From Paractinoplanes rishiriensis (GTDB lineage Bacteria > Actinomycetota > Actinomycetes > Mycobacteriales > Micromonosporaceae): DNA of 47,921 nt. The first letter of the stretch is position 1. Each line of letters opens with the position of its first letter. Both the position numbers and the translations under genes were made by a program. Location: positions 1-47,921 of the forward strand of contig NZ_BOMV01000113.1 of the NCBI RefSeq assembly GCF_016862375.1, written 5' to 3'. Under the pieces are notes generated by a model that saw only the letters and a program-made list of their open reading frames with translations, searched no databases and was not told the origin of the DNA. Below, piece by piece: positions 31,865 through 41,300 of the stretch.

Positions 31865-33139
31865 ATGGAGGAGGAAACCGTGGCGACCAGCCCGATCTGG
31901 GCAAGCCGGCCGAGGACGCGGGGCCTGGTTCTTGACCTCATCAGGGCGGCACGCACGATCAGCCGGGTGGAGCTCGCGACGGCGACCGGTCTGACGGGCG
32001 CCACCATCTCCGAGGTCGTGCGCGAGCTCATGGGCGACGGCCTGGTCGTCGAGGCCGGCCGGGGCGCGTCGACCGGTGGCAAGCCCCGCACGCTGGTACA
32101 GCTCAACCGGCTGGCCCGCTACAGCGTCGGGGTGCAGCTTGAGCGCAACATTTGCGTGATCGTGGTCGTCGACCTGGCCGGCCGGCCGGTGGCCCGCACC
32201 TCGTTCCAGGGCGTCGCGGCGATGCCGCCGGAGCAGGCCCTGCCCCGGGTGGCGGCGCAGGTGGACGCGCTGCTGGCCACGGCGGCCGTCGACCGCGACA
32301 AGGTGTTGGGGGTCGGCCTTGTCAGCTACGGCCCGCAGGACCGGCGCGCGGGTGTGCTGTTGACGCCCCAGCCCACCGATCAGTGGCTACGCCATCCGGT
32401 CGCGGGACGGCTGGCGGAGACGCTTGGGCTGCCCGTCCTGCTCGACAACGACGCCGCGGCGGCGGCGATCGGCGAGTACTGGATGGGTGCGGTCGACCCG
32501 GGCTCCACCTATGGCTGCATCTATATGGCCACCGGAATCGGCGGTGGCGTCGTGGTCGCCGGTGAGGTGTACCGGGGCAGCTCCTCCAACAGCGTGGAGA
32601 TCGGCCACATCTCCATCGACGTCAACGGCGACCAGTGCCCCTGTGGCAACATCGGCTGCCTGGAAAACTACGCCGGCCCGGCGGCCCTGGTCCGGCAGGC
32701 GATTGCCACACCGGGGCTCGCCCAGCGGCTGGCGCTCGACCCTGCCTCGGCCGACTTCCTCACCGAGTTCGCGCGGATCGCGGCCGCCGCGAACGCCGGC
32801 GACCCCGCGGCGCGGAGCCTCGTCGAGCAGTCGGCCCGCTATATCGGCTGTGCCGCCGTCACCATGGCGAGCCTGTTCGACGTGGACAGGATCGTGCTGG
32901 CCGGAACGAGCTTCGCGGTGGCGGGCTCGATCTACCAGACGGTGATCCAACAGGAAGTGGACCGCCGCACGTTCATCAAGCGGGCACATCCAGTGCGGGT
33001 AGTGCCGTCAGTCAACGGATCGGACGCGGCAGCGATCGGCGGAGCAGTCCTCGTCCTGCAAAGCGAGCTGACCCCCGCACATTCCCGCCCGGATGACGGG
33101 GTGCCGCCGGCGCCCGCCGGCACGGGCGAGGCACCCTGA
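31865..33139 (+). CDS. ROK-family transcriptional regulator
   Basis: 424-residue repressor-type protein. A winged helix-turn-helix at about residues 18-75 (LVLDLIRAARTISRVELATA, TGLTGATISEVVRELMGDGL) precedes a ROK sugar-binding domain. The latter has VLLDNDAAAAAIGEYWMG, YMATGIGGGVVVAGEVYRGS and the zinc motif CPCGNIGCLENYAG. Such proteins respond to sugars or sugar phosphates. Encoded between a cellulase-LPMO operon and a xyloglucanase, whose promoters share a 17-base element, it is a good candidate for their local regulator. This is inference. The ATG at 31865 follows GGCGGATGGAGGAGG-type purines; other starts a few codons on (GTG) are possible. Confidence 0.88.
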   Translation: MEEETVATSPIWASRPRTRGLVLDLIRAARTISRVELATATGLTGATISEVVRELMGDGLVVEAGRGASTGGKPRTLVQLNRLARYSVGVQLERNICVIVVVDLAGRPVARTSFQGVAAMPPEQALPRVAAQVDALLATAAVDRDKVLGVGLVSYGPQDRRAGVLLTPQPTDQWLRHPVAGRLAETLGLPVLLDNDAAAAAIGEYWMGAVDPGSTYGCIYMATGIGGGVVVAGEVYRGSSSNSVEIGHISIDVNGDQCPCGNIGCLENYAGPAALVRQAIATPGLAQRLALDPASADFLTEFARIAAAANAGDPAARSLVEQSARYIGCAAVTMASLFDVDRIVLAGTSFAVAGSIYQTVIQQEVDRRTFIKRAHPVRVVPSVNGSDAAAIGGAVLVLQSELTPAHSRPDDGVPPAPAGTGEAP

Positions 33140-33148
33140 CTCTGCCTC

Positions 33149-33642
33149 TAGGCCGTGACTGGCGGATCGTGGATGTCGGTCGTTGAAACGGGTATGGCGC
33201 GTTTCGATCTGACGGATCGCGAGTGGGCGATCTTGGAGCCGTTGCTGCCCGGGTACGGCAAACGGGGTGGTCGGTGGCGTGATCACCGGCAGGTCATCAA
33301 CGGGATCTGCTGGGTGAAACGGACCGGTGCCCCGTGGGCGGACATGCCCGCACGGTATGGGCCGTACCAGACCGCGTACGACCGGTTCCGGAAATGGGCG
33401 CAGGACGGTACCTGGGCTCGGATCAGGGCTCAGGTCATCGCGTTGGCCCAGGCCGAGGACGACATCGACTGGGACGCACAGGCTGACTCGACGATCGTGC
33501 GTGCTCACCAGCACGCTGCTGGGGCGCGTAAAGGGGGCTCAGCAGTAAGGATTCGCAGGCACGTCAAGGTCTGGGTCGCTCCCGCGGGGGACTGACCACG
33601 AAGGTGCACCGATCCCCATGATCCGTCAGTTAAGCCCTAGAC
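33149..33642. mobile_element. Internally deleted IS5-type element with both inverted repeats
   Basis: A roughly 490-base element with imperfect ends. The left reads ctaGGCCGTGACTGGCGGATC and the right, as complement, ctaGGGCTTAACTGACGGATC. Over 25 bases 20 match. A TA dinucleotide abuts each end, as expected of the IS5 group that duplicates a short TA-centred target. Complete relatives are about 850 bases. Here the 3' half of the transposase gene is missing, giving a miniature, non-autonomous derivative. Exact ends may be off by a few bases. Confidence 0.65.
33155..33595 (+). pseudogene. IS5-family transposase, truncated
   Basis: The N-terminal half of an IS5-type transposase. MARFDLTDREWAILEPLLPG and RWRDHRQVINGICWVKRTGA, then PWADMPARYGPYQTAYDRFR, form the N-terminal helical domain. 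DWDAQADSTIVRAHQHAAGA contains the first catalytic Asp. After about residue 125 the frame drifts; a neighbouring frame still reads LGRSRGGLTTKVH and then stops. The second Asp and the Glu regions are absent, so the product cannot transpose on its own. Confidence 0.8.
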
Positions 33643-33654
33643 GGCCGCAACCGC

Positions 33655-33671
33655 GTATTGACTTTCGTAAC
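33655..33671 (+). promoter_or_regulatory. Shared 17-base promoter element, xyloglucanase side
   Basis: GTATTGACTTTCGTAAC, identical to the complement of 30252-30268. It contains a -35-like TTGACT, with CTAACTAAG about 16 bases downstream where a -10 would lie. It is about 110 bases before the GH74 start and about 12 bases beyond the end of the miniature IS5-type element. The order -35 core, C-T-T-T-C-G-T-A-A-C, then an A-rich -10 is the same as at the cellulase promoter. No CebR palindrome is found here. Confidence 0.72.
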
Positions 33672-33782
33672 TAGCCTAACTAAGGATATTGGGCGGCACT
33701 TCCAGTGATGCCTATGGATGGCGCCGCTTCAGGGCCGTTCCATCGAGACGGACCCGCTCGTTCCGAGGAAGGACCCCGCCAC

Positions 33783-36464
33783 ATGCGCAAGAAGCTCGCG
33801 CTGTCCGTCGCGCTGGCTGCGGGCGCGGCGGCGGTCGCTCTGGTCACGGTGAACGTCCCGAGCGCCAGCGCCAGCGCCGCCCCGTCCGTGCCGTATTCCT
33901 GGAGGAACGTCCGCCTCGACGCGGGCGGATTCGTCTCCGGCATCGTCTTCAACCCGACCGAGCGGAACCTCATCTACGCGCGCACCGACGTCGGCGGCGC
34001 GTACCGGTGGAACCAGAGCACGAGTTCCTGGACGCCCATGCTGGACTGGGTGGGTTGGGACCGCTGGGGTTGGAACGGCGTGCTGAGCCTGGCCAGCGAC
34101 CCGGTCAGTCCGGCCCGGGTGTACGCCGCTGTGGGGATGTACCTCAACAGCTGGGACCCCAACAACGGCGCGATATTGCGCTCCGCCGACCGGGGCAATA
34201 CGTGGCAGGTCACCGAGCTGCCGTTCAAGGTGGGCGGCAACATGCCCGGCAGAGGCATGGGCGAACGCCTGGCGGTGGACCCGAACAACAACAATGTGCT
34301 GTACTTCGGCGCCGAGGCCGGTCAGGGCCTGTGGCGCAGCACCGACGCAGGCGTGACCTGGTCGCGGGTGACGAACTTCCCCAACGCGGGCAACTACGTG
34401 CAGGATCCGGCCGACCCCAACGAGTACCTGACGTTCAACCAGGGCGTGGTGTGGGTCGCGTTCGACAAGGCCAGCGGGACCTCGGGAAGCACGACGCCCG
34501 GCATCTACGTGGGCGTGGCGGACCTGCAGAACACCGTGTACCGCTCCATCGACGGCGGGTCCACATGGGAGCGGGTCGCCGGCCAGCCGACCGGCGCGTT
34601 CGCCCACCAGGGCGAGGTCGCCGCCGGCGCGCTGTACATCGCGACCAGCGACAAGGGCGGCCCATACGACGGCGGCACCGGTGCGGTCTCTAAGTACCAG
34701 ATCTCCACCGGCACCTGGACGAACATCACCCCGCCCACGCCGGGTGGCGGCGACAACTGGTACGGCTTCTCCGGCCTGTCCATCGACAAGCAGGCCCCTG
34801 ACACCGTCATGGTCACCGGCTACAGCTCATGGTGGCCGGACACGTTCATCTTCCGCAGCACCGACGCCGGCGCGACGTGGCGGCCCTTCTGGGACTACAC
34901 GAACGGGAACCGCACCAACCACTACAACCTCGACATCAGCTCGGTGCCGTGGCTGACGTACGCCGCCCAACCCTCGCCGCCGGAGCAGGCGCCCAAGCTC
35001 GGCTGGATGACCGAGGCGCTGGAGATCGACCCGTTCAACTCCGACCGGATGATGTACGGCGGCGCCTCCGTCTACGGCACGACGAACCTGACAGCACTGG
35101 ACACCGGCGGCACGGTCAACCTCACACCGATGGTGCGAGCCATGGAGTCCAGCGTCGTCACCGATCTGGTGAGCCACCCGAGCGGGCCGCTGTTCTCCGG
35201 CCTGCTCGACATCGGCGGGTTCCGGCACACGAACCTCGACGCCGTCCCGGCCCTGATGTACACGCCGTTCATGTCCGCGGTCACCAGCCTCGACTACGCC
35301 GAGAACAACCCGATGTGGATGGTCCGCGTCGGCCAGACCGACCGCACCAACTCGGCGAACATCGCATACTCCACCGACGCTGGAGCGAACTGGTTCACCG
35401 GCAGCGTGCCCGACGGCGCCCAGCGCGGCCACGTGGCCATCAACGCCAACGCCAGCCGCGTCGTGTGGAGCAGCGAGAACGCCGGCGTGTTCTTCTCCAC
35501 CAGCGTCGGCGGCTCGTTCAGCCCATCCAGCGGCCTGCCCAACCAGGCCCGCATCGAGGCCGACCGGGTCAACCCCAACACGTTCTACGGGCTCTCGGGC
35601 GGCACGTTCTACGTCAGCACCGACCGCGGACAGAGCTTCACCGCAGCCGCGACCGACCTCGGCTCGACCGGCCAGTTCAAGACGATGCCCGGCGTCGAGG
35701 GCGACATCTGGCTCGCCAGCGACACAGGCCTTTACCACTCGACCAACTCCGGCTCGACGTTCAGCAAGATCGCGGCGAGCTCGAGCGCGGTGAGCGTCGG
35801 ATTCGGCGCGCCCGCTCCCGGCCGCACCAACCAGGCGCTGTACACGATGGCCACGATCGACGGAGTCCGGGGCGTGCACCGGTCCGACGACGCGGGGATC
35901 AGCTGGGTGCGGATCAACGACGACCAGCACCAGTACGGCAACGCCGGCCAGGCCATCACCGGCGACCCGAGCGTCTACGGCCGGGTGTATCTCGGCACCG
36001 ACGGGCGCGGCGTCCTCGTGGCCGATCCCACCGGTCCGCCGACGAGCACCCCAACGTCGCGTCCGCCGACGACCGCCACGTCTCAACCGCCTACCCCGCC
36101 GTCCGTACCGCCGCCGACGACCTCGCCGCCGCCGACGGGCGCCGATGGCTGCTCAGCCACGTTTCTGCGGATCGGCCAGTGGGGCACCGGTAGCGGCGGC
36201 TTCCAGGGCGAGGTCCGGGTCGCCAACGCCGCAACGACCGGCACCACGGGCTGGACGGTGACCATGACCTTCGCCAACGGCCAGATCCTGTCGCAGATCT
36301 GGGGCGGCCGGACCGCGATCCCCGGCAGCAGTCCGTACACCGTGGTCAACGAGGGCTGGAACGGCGCACTGTCACCCGGCCAGACAGCGACCTTCGGGTT
36401 CCTCGGCAACTGGAACGGAATCAACAACCCACCCACGGTCAGCTGCGCCCGCACGCCGTTGTGA
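33783..36464 (+). CDS. Secreted GH74 xyloglucanase with C-terminal CBM2
   Basis: 893-residue secreted enzyme. The signal peptide (residues about 1-32) ends near SASASA. The two-lobed beta-propeller catalytic domain spans about 36-750 and has many W/F-S-T-D-G/A-G-x-T/S-W blade repeats. Asp69 in ARTDVGGAYRW and Asp476 in LLDIGGFRHT match the two catalytic acids of GH74. A Pro/Thr-rich linker (about 753-790) joins a CBM2 (about 795-893: CSATFLRIGQWGTGSGGFQG, GWNGALSPGQTATFGFLGNW). GH74 enzymes cut xyloglucan, the hemicellulose coating cellulose. The ATG at 33783 follows AGGAAGG and begins a normal signal peptide; the 26 residues upstream in the open frame do not belong. Confidence 0.94.
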   Translation: MRKKLALSVALAAGAAAVALVTVNVPSASASAAPSVPYSWRNVRLDAGGFVSGIVFNPTERNLIYARTDVGGAYRWNQSTSSWTPMLDWVGWDRWGWNGVLSLASDPVSPARVYAAVGMYLNSWDPNNGAILRSADRGNTWQVTELPFKVGGNMPGRGMGERLAVDPNNNNVLYFGAEAGQGLWRSTDAGVTWSRVTNFPNAGNYVQDPADPNEYLTFNQGVVWVAFDKASGTSGSTTPGIYVGVADLQNTVYRSIDGGSTWERVAGQPTGAFAHQGEVAAGALYIATSDKGGPYDGGTGAVSKYQISTGTWTNITPPTPGGGDNWYGFSGLSIDKQAPDTVMVTGYSSWWPDTFIFRSTDAGATWRPFWDYTNGNRTNHYNLDISSVPWLTYAAQPSPPEQAPKLGWMTEALEIDPFNSDRMMYGGASVYGTTNLTALDTGGTVNLTPMVRAMESSVVTDLVSHPSGPLFSGLLDIGGFRHTNLDAVPALMYTPFMSAVTSLDYAENNPMWMVRVGQTDRTNSANIAYSTDAGANWFTGSVPDGAQRGHVAINANASRVVWSSENAGVFFSTSVGGSFSPSSGLPNQARIEADRVNPNTFYGLSGGTFYVSTDRGQSFTAAATDLGSTGQFKTMPGVEGDIWLASDTGLYHSTNSGSTFSKIAASSSAVSVGFGAPAPGRTNQALYTMATIDGVRGVHRSDDAGISWVRINDDQHQYGNAGQAITGDPSVYGRVYLGTDGRGVLVADPTGPPTSTPTSRPPTTATSQPPTPPSVPPPTTSPPPTGADGCSATFLRIGQWGTGSGGFQGEVRVANAATTGTTGWTVTMTFANGQILSQIWGGRTAIPGSSPYTVVNEGWNGALSPGQTATFGFLGNWNGINNPPTVSCARTPL

Positions 36465-36501
36465 CGCCTGGGCTGGGACGCCGACCCAGCCCAGGCGGAT
36501 A

Positions 36502-36540
36502 GCGAGGGCGCCCTCCCGGCGTGCGGGAGGGCGCCCTCGC
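36502..36540 (+). terminator. Strong hairpin after the xyloglucanase gene
   Basis: Perfect 16-base stem GCGAGGGCGCCCTCCC / GGGAGGGCGCCCTCGC with a 7-base loop (GGCGTGC), starting about 38 bases after the GH74 stop. No T-run, but the stem is very stable. A transposase pseudogene begins just beyond it. Confidence 0.85.
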
Positions 36541-36577
36541 TCCGCGTGACGGCCCCGCGAACGCGCGGGAGTTCGAC

Positions 36578-37839
36578 ATGGTCGAGACCTCGCTGCGGGC
36601 GCTGACGCCGGGCTGGGCCACCGCCCGCACATCCCAGTCGTGCAGGGCGAACTCCGACAACACTATCTGACCGGGCTGCTGGCGCCGCGGGACCGGAACA
36701 AGACGTTGACCGGGCTGGCCGGGTCCGAGCCGGTCATCGGGGCGCAACACGCTGCGGTGCAACGGTTGCAGTACTTCTTGTCGCAGTCCACGTGGGATCC
36801 CGACCAGGTCAACCGGCGGCGGCTCGAGTTGCTGGTTAACGATCCGGCGACCGCGCCGCACGCTCGTGGCGTGCTCGCGATCGACGATTCGGGCGACCGC
36901 AAGGACGGCACCGCGACAGCGCACGTCGGCCGGCAGTGGCTGGGCCGTTACGGCAAGACCGACAACGGCATCGTCACCGTGACCACGGTGTGGGCCGACG
37001 AGCGTGTCTACTATCCGCTGCACGCCGAGCCCTACACCCCGGCCTCGCACTTCGCGAAGAAGCAGGCCGATCCCGGGTTCCGGACCAAGCTGCAGATCGC
37101 CGCCGACCTGATCGGCAAGGCCCAGGCTGCCGGGGTGGTCTGCCGGGCGGTGGTGGCGGACAGCTTCTACGGCGACCACGACCCGCTACGGGGACTACTG
37201 AGCCGCAGCGGGCTGGGGTTCGTCATGGCTCTCAAGCCGTCGCGCGGCACGTGGCAGTACGGCGCCGACGCTTACACGCCGAAAGACGCCGCCCGGCTCG
37301 TGCCCTGGGGCGGCCCCGACGATCCGGGCGGCTGGCAGCCGGTCGTGCGCCGGTTCCGAGACGGGCACACCGAAACCTGGTGGGCCACCGACGCCCGGCT
37401 GGGCTGGTGGGGACCCGACGGACACACCCGTCTGGTCATCGCCACCACCGACCCGCACACATTGCCGGACAAGGGAACCTGGTACCTGGCCACCAACCTG
37501 CCTCGCCCCGGCGGCCCCTACGACGCCCCGGACGCAGCCCACGAGGCGGCGGATCTGACCGAGGTCGTGCGGCTCTACGGCATCCGGCATTGGATCGAGC
37601 AAAGCTACAAACAGGTCAAAGACGAACTGGGCTGGGCCGACTTCCAAGTGCGCTCCGCCATCGCGATCCGCCGCCACCAAACCCTCGTCAACTGCGCGTT
37701 CTCGTTCTGCTGGGACACCTGGTTCGACCCACCATCCACCGACGACGTGCACACCACGGCTGCGGATCCGTCAGGCGACGACTCCGCAGAGAGGGGGCCC
37801 ATCCGAAGGACCATCAGCCGGATACCCCAGCTGGCCTAA
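36578..37839 (+). pseudogene. IS701-family transposase, second type, N-terminus frameshifted
   Basis: Main frame from 36640 (GTG): GELRQHYLTGLLAPRDRNKT, the first-Asp motif LAIDDSGDRKDGTATAHVGR, then QWLGRYGKTDNGIVTVTTVW, VVADSFYGDHDPLRGLLSRS and the Glu helix YGIRHWIEQSYKQVKDELGW. The catalytic set Asp-Asp-Glu looks complete. Upstream, a different frame starting at the ATG at 36578 reads MVETSLRALTPGWA, which is the usual N-terminus of IS701 transposases. A frameshift and small loss near 36620 therefore separate start and body. It differs clearly from the transposase at 30360. No terminal inverted repeats were identified. Confidence 0.75.
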
Positions 37840-38166
37840 AGCACTACGCGCCGTCCGGGCTTCGTGACGCCGATCAGGCGGAACACGTCCACGTCGGGGA
37901 ACAGCCGGACGGTTTCCCGGGCGAGGGCTGGATTGGCTGGTTTTTCGGCGAAGGCGAGCGTGATCAGCGCCCCTCCGGCACCCAGCCGTAGGGGCGAGCA
38001 GCGCGCGGCGCAGCGCGAGATCATCTGGCTCGACCCGGCTGAATGTCGCTTCCGATGGCGGGACGAAGGCCAGGAAGACCGCGACACCTAGCAGATCCAT
38101 TGCCGACAACAGGCCTACCGGTCCGGTCACCAGCAACGCAGATCGCCATGGCCACGGCCGCATCAC
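37836..38166 (-). pseudogene. Unidentified membrane-protein-like remnant
   Basis: Two overlapping minus-strand frames combine into one plausible protein. The first is SALLVTGPVGLLSAMDLLGV AVFLAFV, then EPDDLALRRALLAP. A shift near 37985 leads to LRLGAGGALITLAFAEKPAN and PDVDVFRLIGVTKPGRRVVL, ending at 37836. It has one or two hydrophobic helices. I do not recognise the family. It is likely a fragment of a larger lost gene, trapped between transposase debris and the kinase gene. Confidence 0.4.
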
Positions 38167-38308
38167 CGGCGGTCAACACCCGAAAGCGCGCACGTCCAGC
38201 ACGTGGGCCAAGGTCGCCAGCACGTCAGTACCGCATGGCTCGGTTGGGCGTTTACCGGGCTTGCGGTGGCTCAGCGCTGGTGAGCCATCCGTAGTCGACG
38301 GCTTTTGA

Positions 38309-41300
38309 TCACGGCGGGTCGAGGACGGTTCGGATGCGGTCGAGGAGGGTTGTTTCGGAGAAGGGTTTCTCGACGAGGATGACGCCAGGGTCGAGGGTGC
38401 CTTGGGAGGCGAGGACGGGTTGGGCGTAGCCGGACATGTACAGCACTCGGGTGTGGGGGGAGAGGTCACGGATTTTGGTGGCGAGTTCTTTGCCGAGCAT
38501 GTGGGGCATGATCACGTCGGTGAGCAGCAGGTGGATGTCGTGGGTGCATTGTTCGGCGATTTTGAGGGCTTCGGGTCCGTTGTGGGCGGTCAGGACGTGG
38601 TAGCCGTTGCGGCTGAGGATGCGGCGGGTGACTTCTCGTAGGGCTTCTTCGTCCTCGACGACGAGGACGGTTTCGCCGCTGTGGCTGCGCGGTGCGGGGG
38701 CGGTGGGTTGTTCGACCTGTTCGGGTTGTTGGTCGGTGGCGGGGAGGTAGGCGGTGAATGCCGTTCCGGCGTCGGGACAGGATCGGATGTCGGCGTGGCC
38801 GCCGGCTTGGGTGATGATGCCGTAGACGGTGGCCAGGCCGAGCCCGGTGCCTTCGCCTTTGGGTTTGGTGGTGAAGAAGGGTTCGAAGACGCGTTCGGCG
38901 ACGTCGGGGGCGATGCCGGTGCCGGTGTCGGCGACGCGGAGCTTGACGTACCGCCCGGTGCGCAGGCCCGGCGGTGCGGTGGTGGTGTCGGCGATGGTGA
39001 GGTTGGTGGTGTCGATGCTTAGGGTGCCGCCGTCGGGCATCGCGTCGCGGGCGTTGACGGCGAGGTTGACCAGGACCTGTTCGAGCTGGCCCGGGTCGGC
39101 GAGCACGGGCCACAGGTGGGGGTCGGGGGTGGTGTGCAGTTGGATGTGTTCGCCGAGGGTGCGCTGGAGCAGGGCTTCGATTTCGGCGACGACGGTGTTG
39201 AGGTTGAGTACCTGTGGTCGGACGACTTCGCGGCGGCCGAACGCGAGCAGTTGGTGGGTCAGTTCGGTGGCGCGTTCGCCGGCTCGCTGGATTTGGCGGA
39301 TGTCGTGGCTCACCTGTGGCCAACGTCCGCCTTCGCGGTCGGCGGCGTCGGCGATCTCCTCGGCGACGAAGGTGGTGTAGTTGAGCATGACGGCGAGCAG
39401 GTTGTTGAAGTCGTGGGCGACGCCGCCGGCGAGTTGGCCGAGGCTTTCCAGCCGTTGCGCCTGGTGCAGCTGGGCTTCGAGGCGTTCGCGTTCGGCGGCG
39501 GCCTTGAGTCGTTCCCGTTCGGCTTGGGCCTCGATGCGGTCGGTGACGTCGCGGATCGCGGCGGACACGATCGGACCGTCCTCGGTGTCGAGGGCGGACA
39601 GGCTGATCTCGGCGGGGAATTCGGTGCCGTCCTTGCGCCGGGCGGCCAGTTGCGTGCCGGCGCCCATGGGCCGCGGTTGTGGGTGACGGAAGTAGTCGGT
39701 GCGGTGGGCGGGGTGCACGCGTCGGACCCGGTCGGGGACGAGGATTTCGATCGGTTGGCCGAGCAGTTCGTCGCGGTGGTAGCCGAACAGGCGTTCGGCT
39801 TGGGCGTTGACAAGGGTGATCTGGCCGTCGGCGGCGACGCCGACGATCGCGTCGGGGGCGGCCTCGAGTAGGCCGCGGAATTTCGCCTCGGCCCGGGTGC
39901 GCTCGGTGACGTCGCGGATCGCGGCCGATACGAGGATCCCGTCGTCGGTCTGGATGGACGACAGGGAGATCTCGGCCGGGAAATGACTGCCGTCCCGGCG
40001 CCGCCCGGCCAGTTGCATGCCGGCGCCCATCGGGCGCGGCGCGGGGTCGGTCAGATACCCCCGGCGGTAGCCGGGGTGCCGGTCCCGGGCGTATTCCGGG
40101 ACCAGGATCTCCACCGGCTGGCCGAGCAGCTGGTCACGCTGGTAGCCGAACAACTGTTCCACCTGTGCGTTGACCAGGGCGATGGTGCCGTCTGGGGCGA
40201 CCCCGACGATCGCGTCCGGGGCGGCTTCGAGCAGGCTGAGGAACTTCGCCTCGGCGCGTTGCCGTTCGCTGATGTCGCGCGATACCGACGCCACGCCGAT
40301 GATCGTCCCGGCGGCGTCGGTGATCGGGGACATGCTCAGCGACACCGTGACCGTGCTGCCGTCTTTGCGGACCCGTTCGGTCTGGTACTGCTCGACCCGC
40401 TCCCCGCGACCGATGCGGGCGAGGATGCCGGCTTCGCTGGCCCGCCGCGCGGCCGGGAAGAGTTCTTCGGCGTTGCGGCCGATCATCTCGTCCGCGGTGT
40501 AGCCGTACAGGCGTTCCGCACCCGGGTTCCAGCTGGTGATCACGCCGTCCAGGGTCTTGCCCATGATCGCGTCGTGCGAGGACTGCACGATCGTGGCGAG
40601 GCGGTTCTGGGCCTCGGCGGCCCGTCGCCGTTCGGTGATGTCGCGGACTGCGGCCGACACCAGCGTGCCTTCCTCGGTCTCGATCGAGGACAGCGAGATC
40701 TCGCACCAGAATTCGGTGCCGTCCTTGCGTCGGGCTGACAGTTCCAGCCCGGCGCCCATCGGCCGGGGCTGCGGCTGGGCGAAGTATTGCCGGCGATGCT
40801 CCGGATGCACCGAACGGACCCGGTCTGGGACGAGGATCTCGATCGGTTGGCCGATCAGCTCGTTCCGGCTGTACCCGAACAGCCGTTCGGTCTGAGCGTT
40901 GGCCAGGGCGATGGTGCCGTCCCGGGTGACCCCGATGATTGCGTCGGGGGCGGCCTCGAGCAGGCCGCGGAATTTCGCCTCGGCTCGGATCCGGTCGCTG
41001 ACGTCGCGTACCGCTGCGGACACCAGCAACCCGTCTTCGGTGTCGATCGAGGACAGCGAGATCTCCGCCGGGAACCGGCTGCCGTCCTTGCGCCGGCCCG
41101 CCAGTTGCATCCCGGCGCCCATCGGCCGCGGCGCCGGATCATGCAGATACCCGTCGCGGTAGCCCGGATGGGCGTCGCGGGCGTACTCCGGGATCAGGAT
41201 CTCCACCGGTCGGCCGATAAGCTCGTCCCGGCCGTACCCGAACAGCCGTTCGGTCTGCGCGTTGACCAGGGCGATGGTGCCGTCCGAGGTGGCCCCCACG

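Noticed and set aside
34827..36193. Long open frames on both strands inside the GH74 gene
   Set aside because: High-GC shadows; the GH74 frame has continuous blade repeats and a CBM2, the others are Arg/Gly/Val-rich nonsense.
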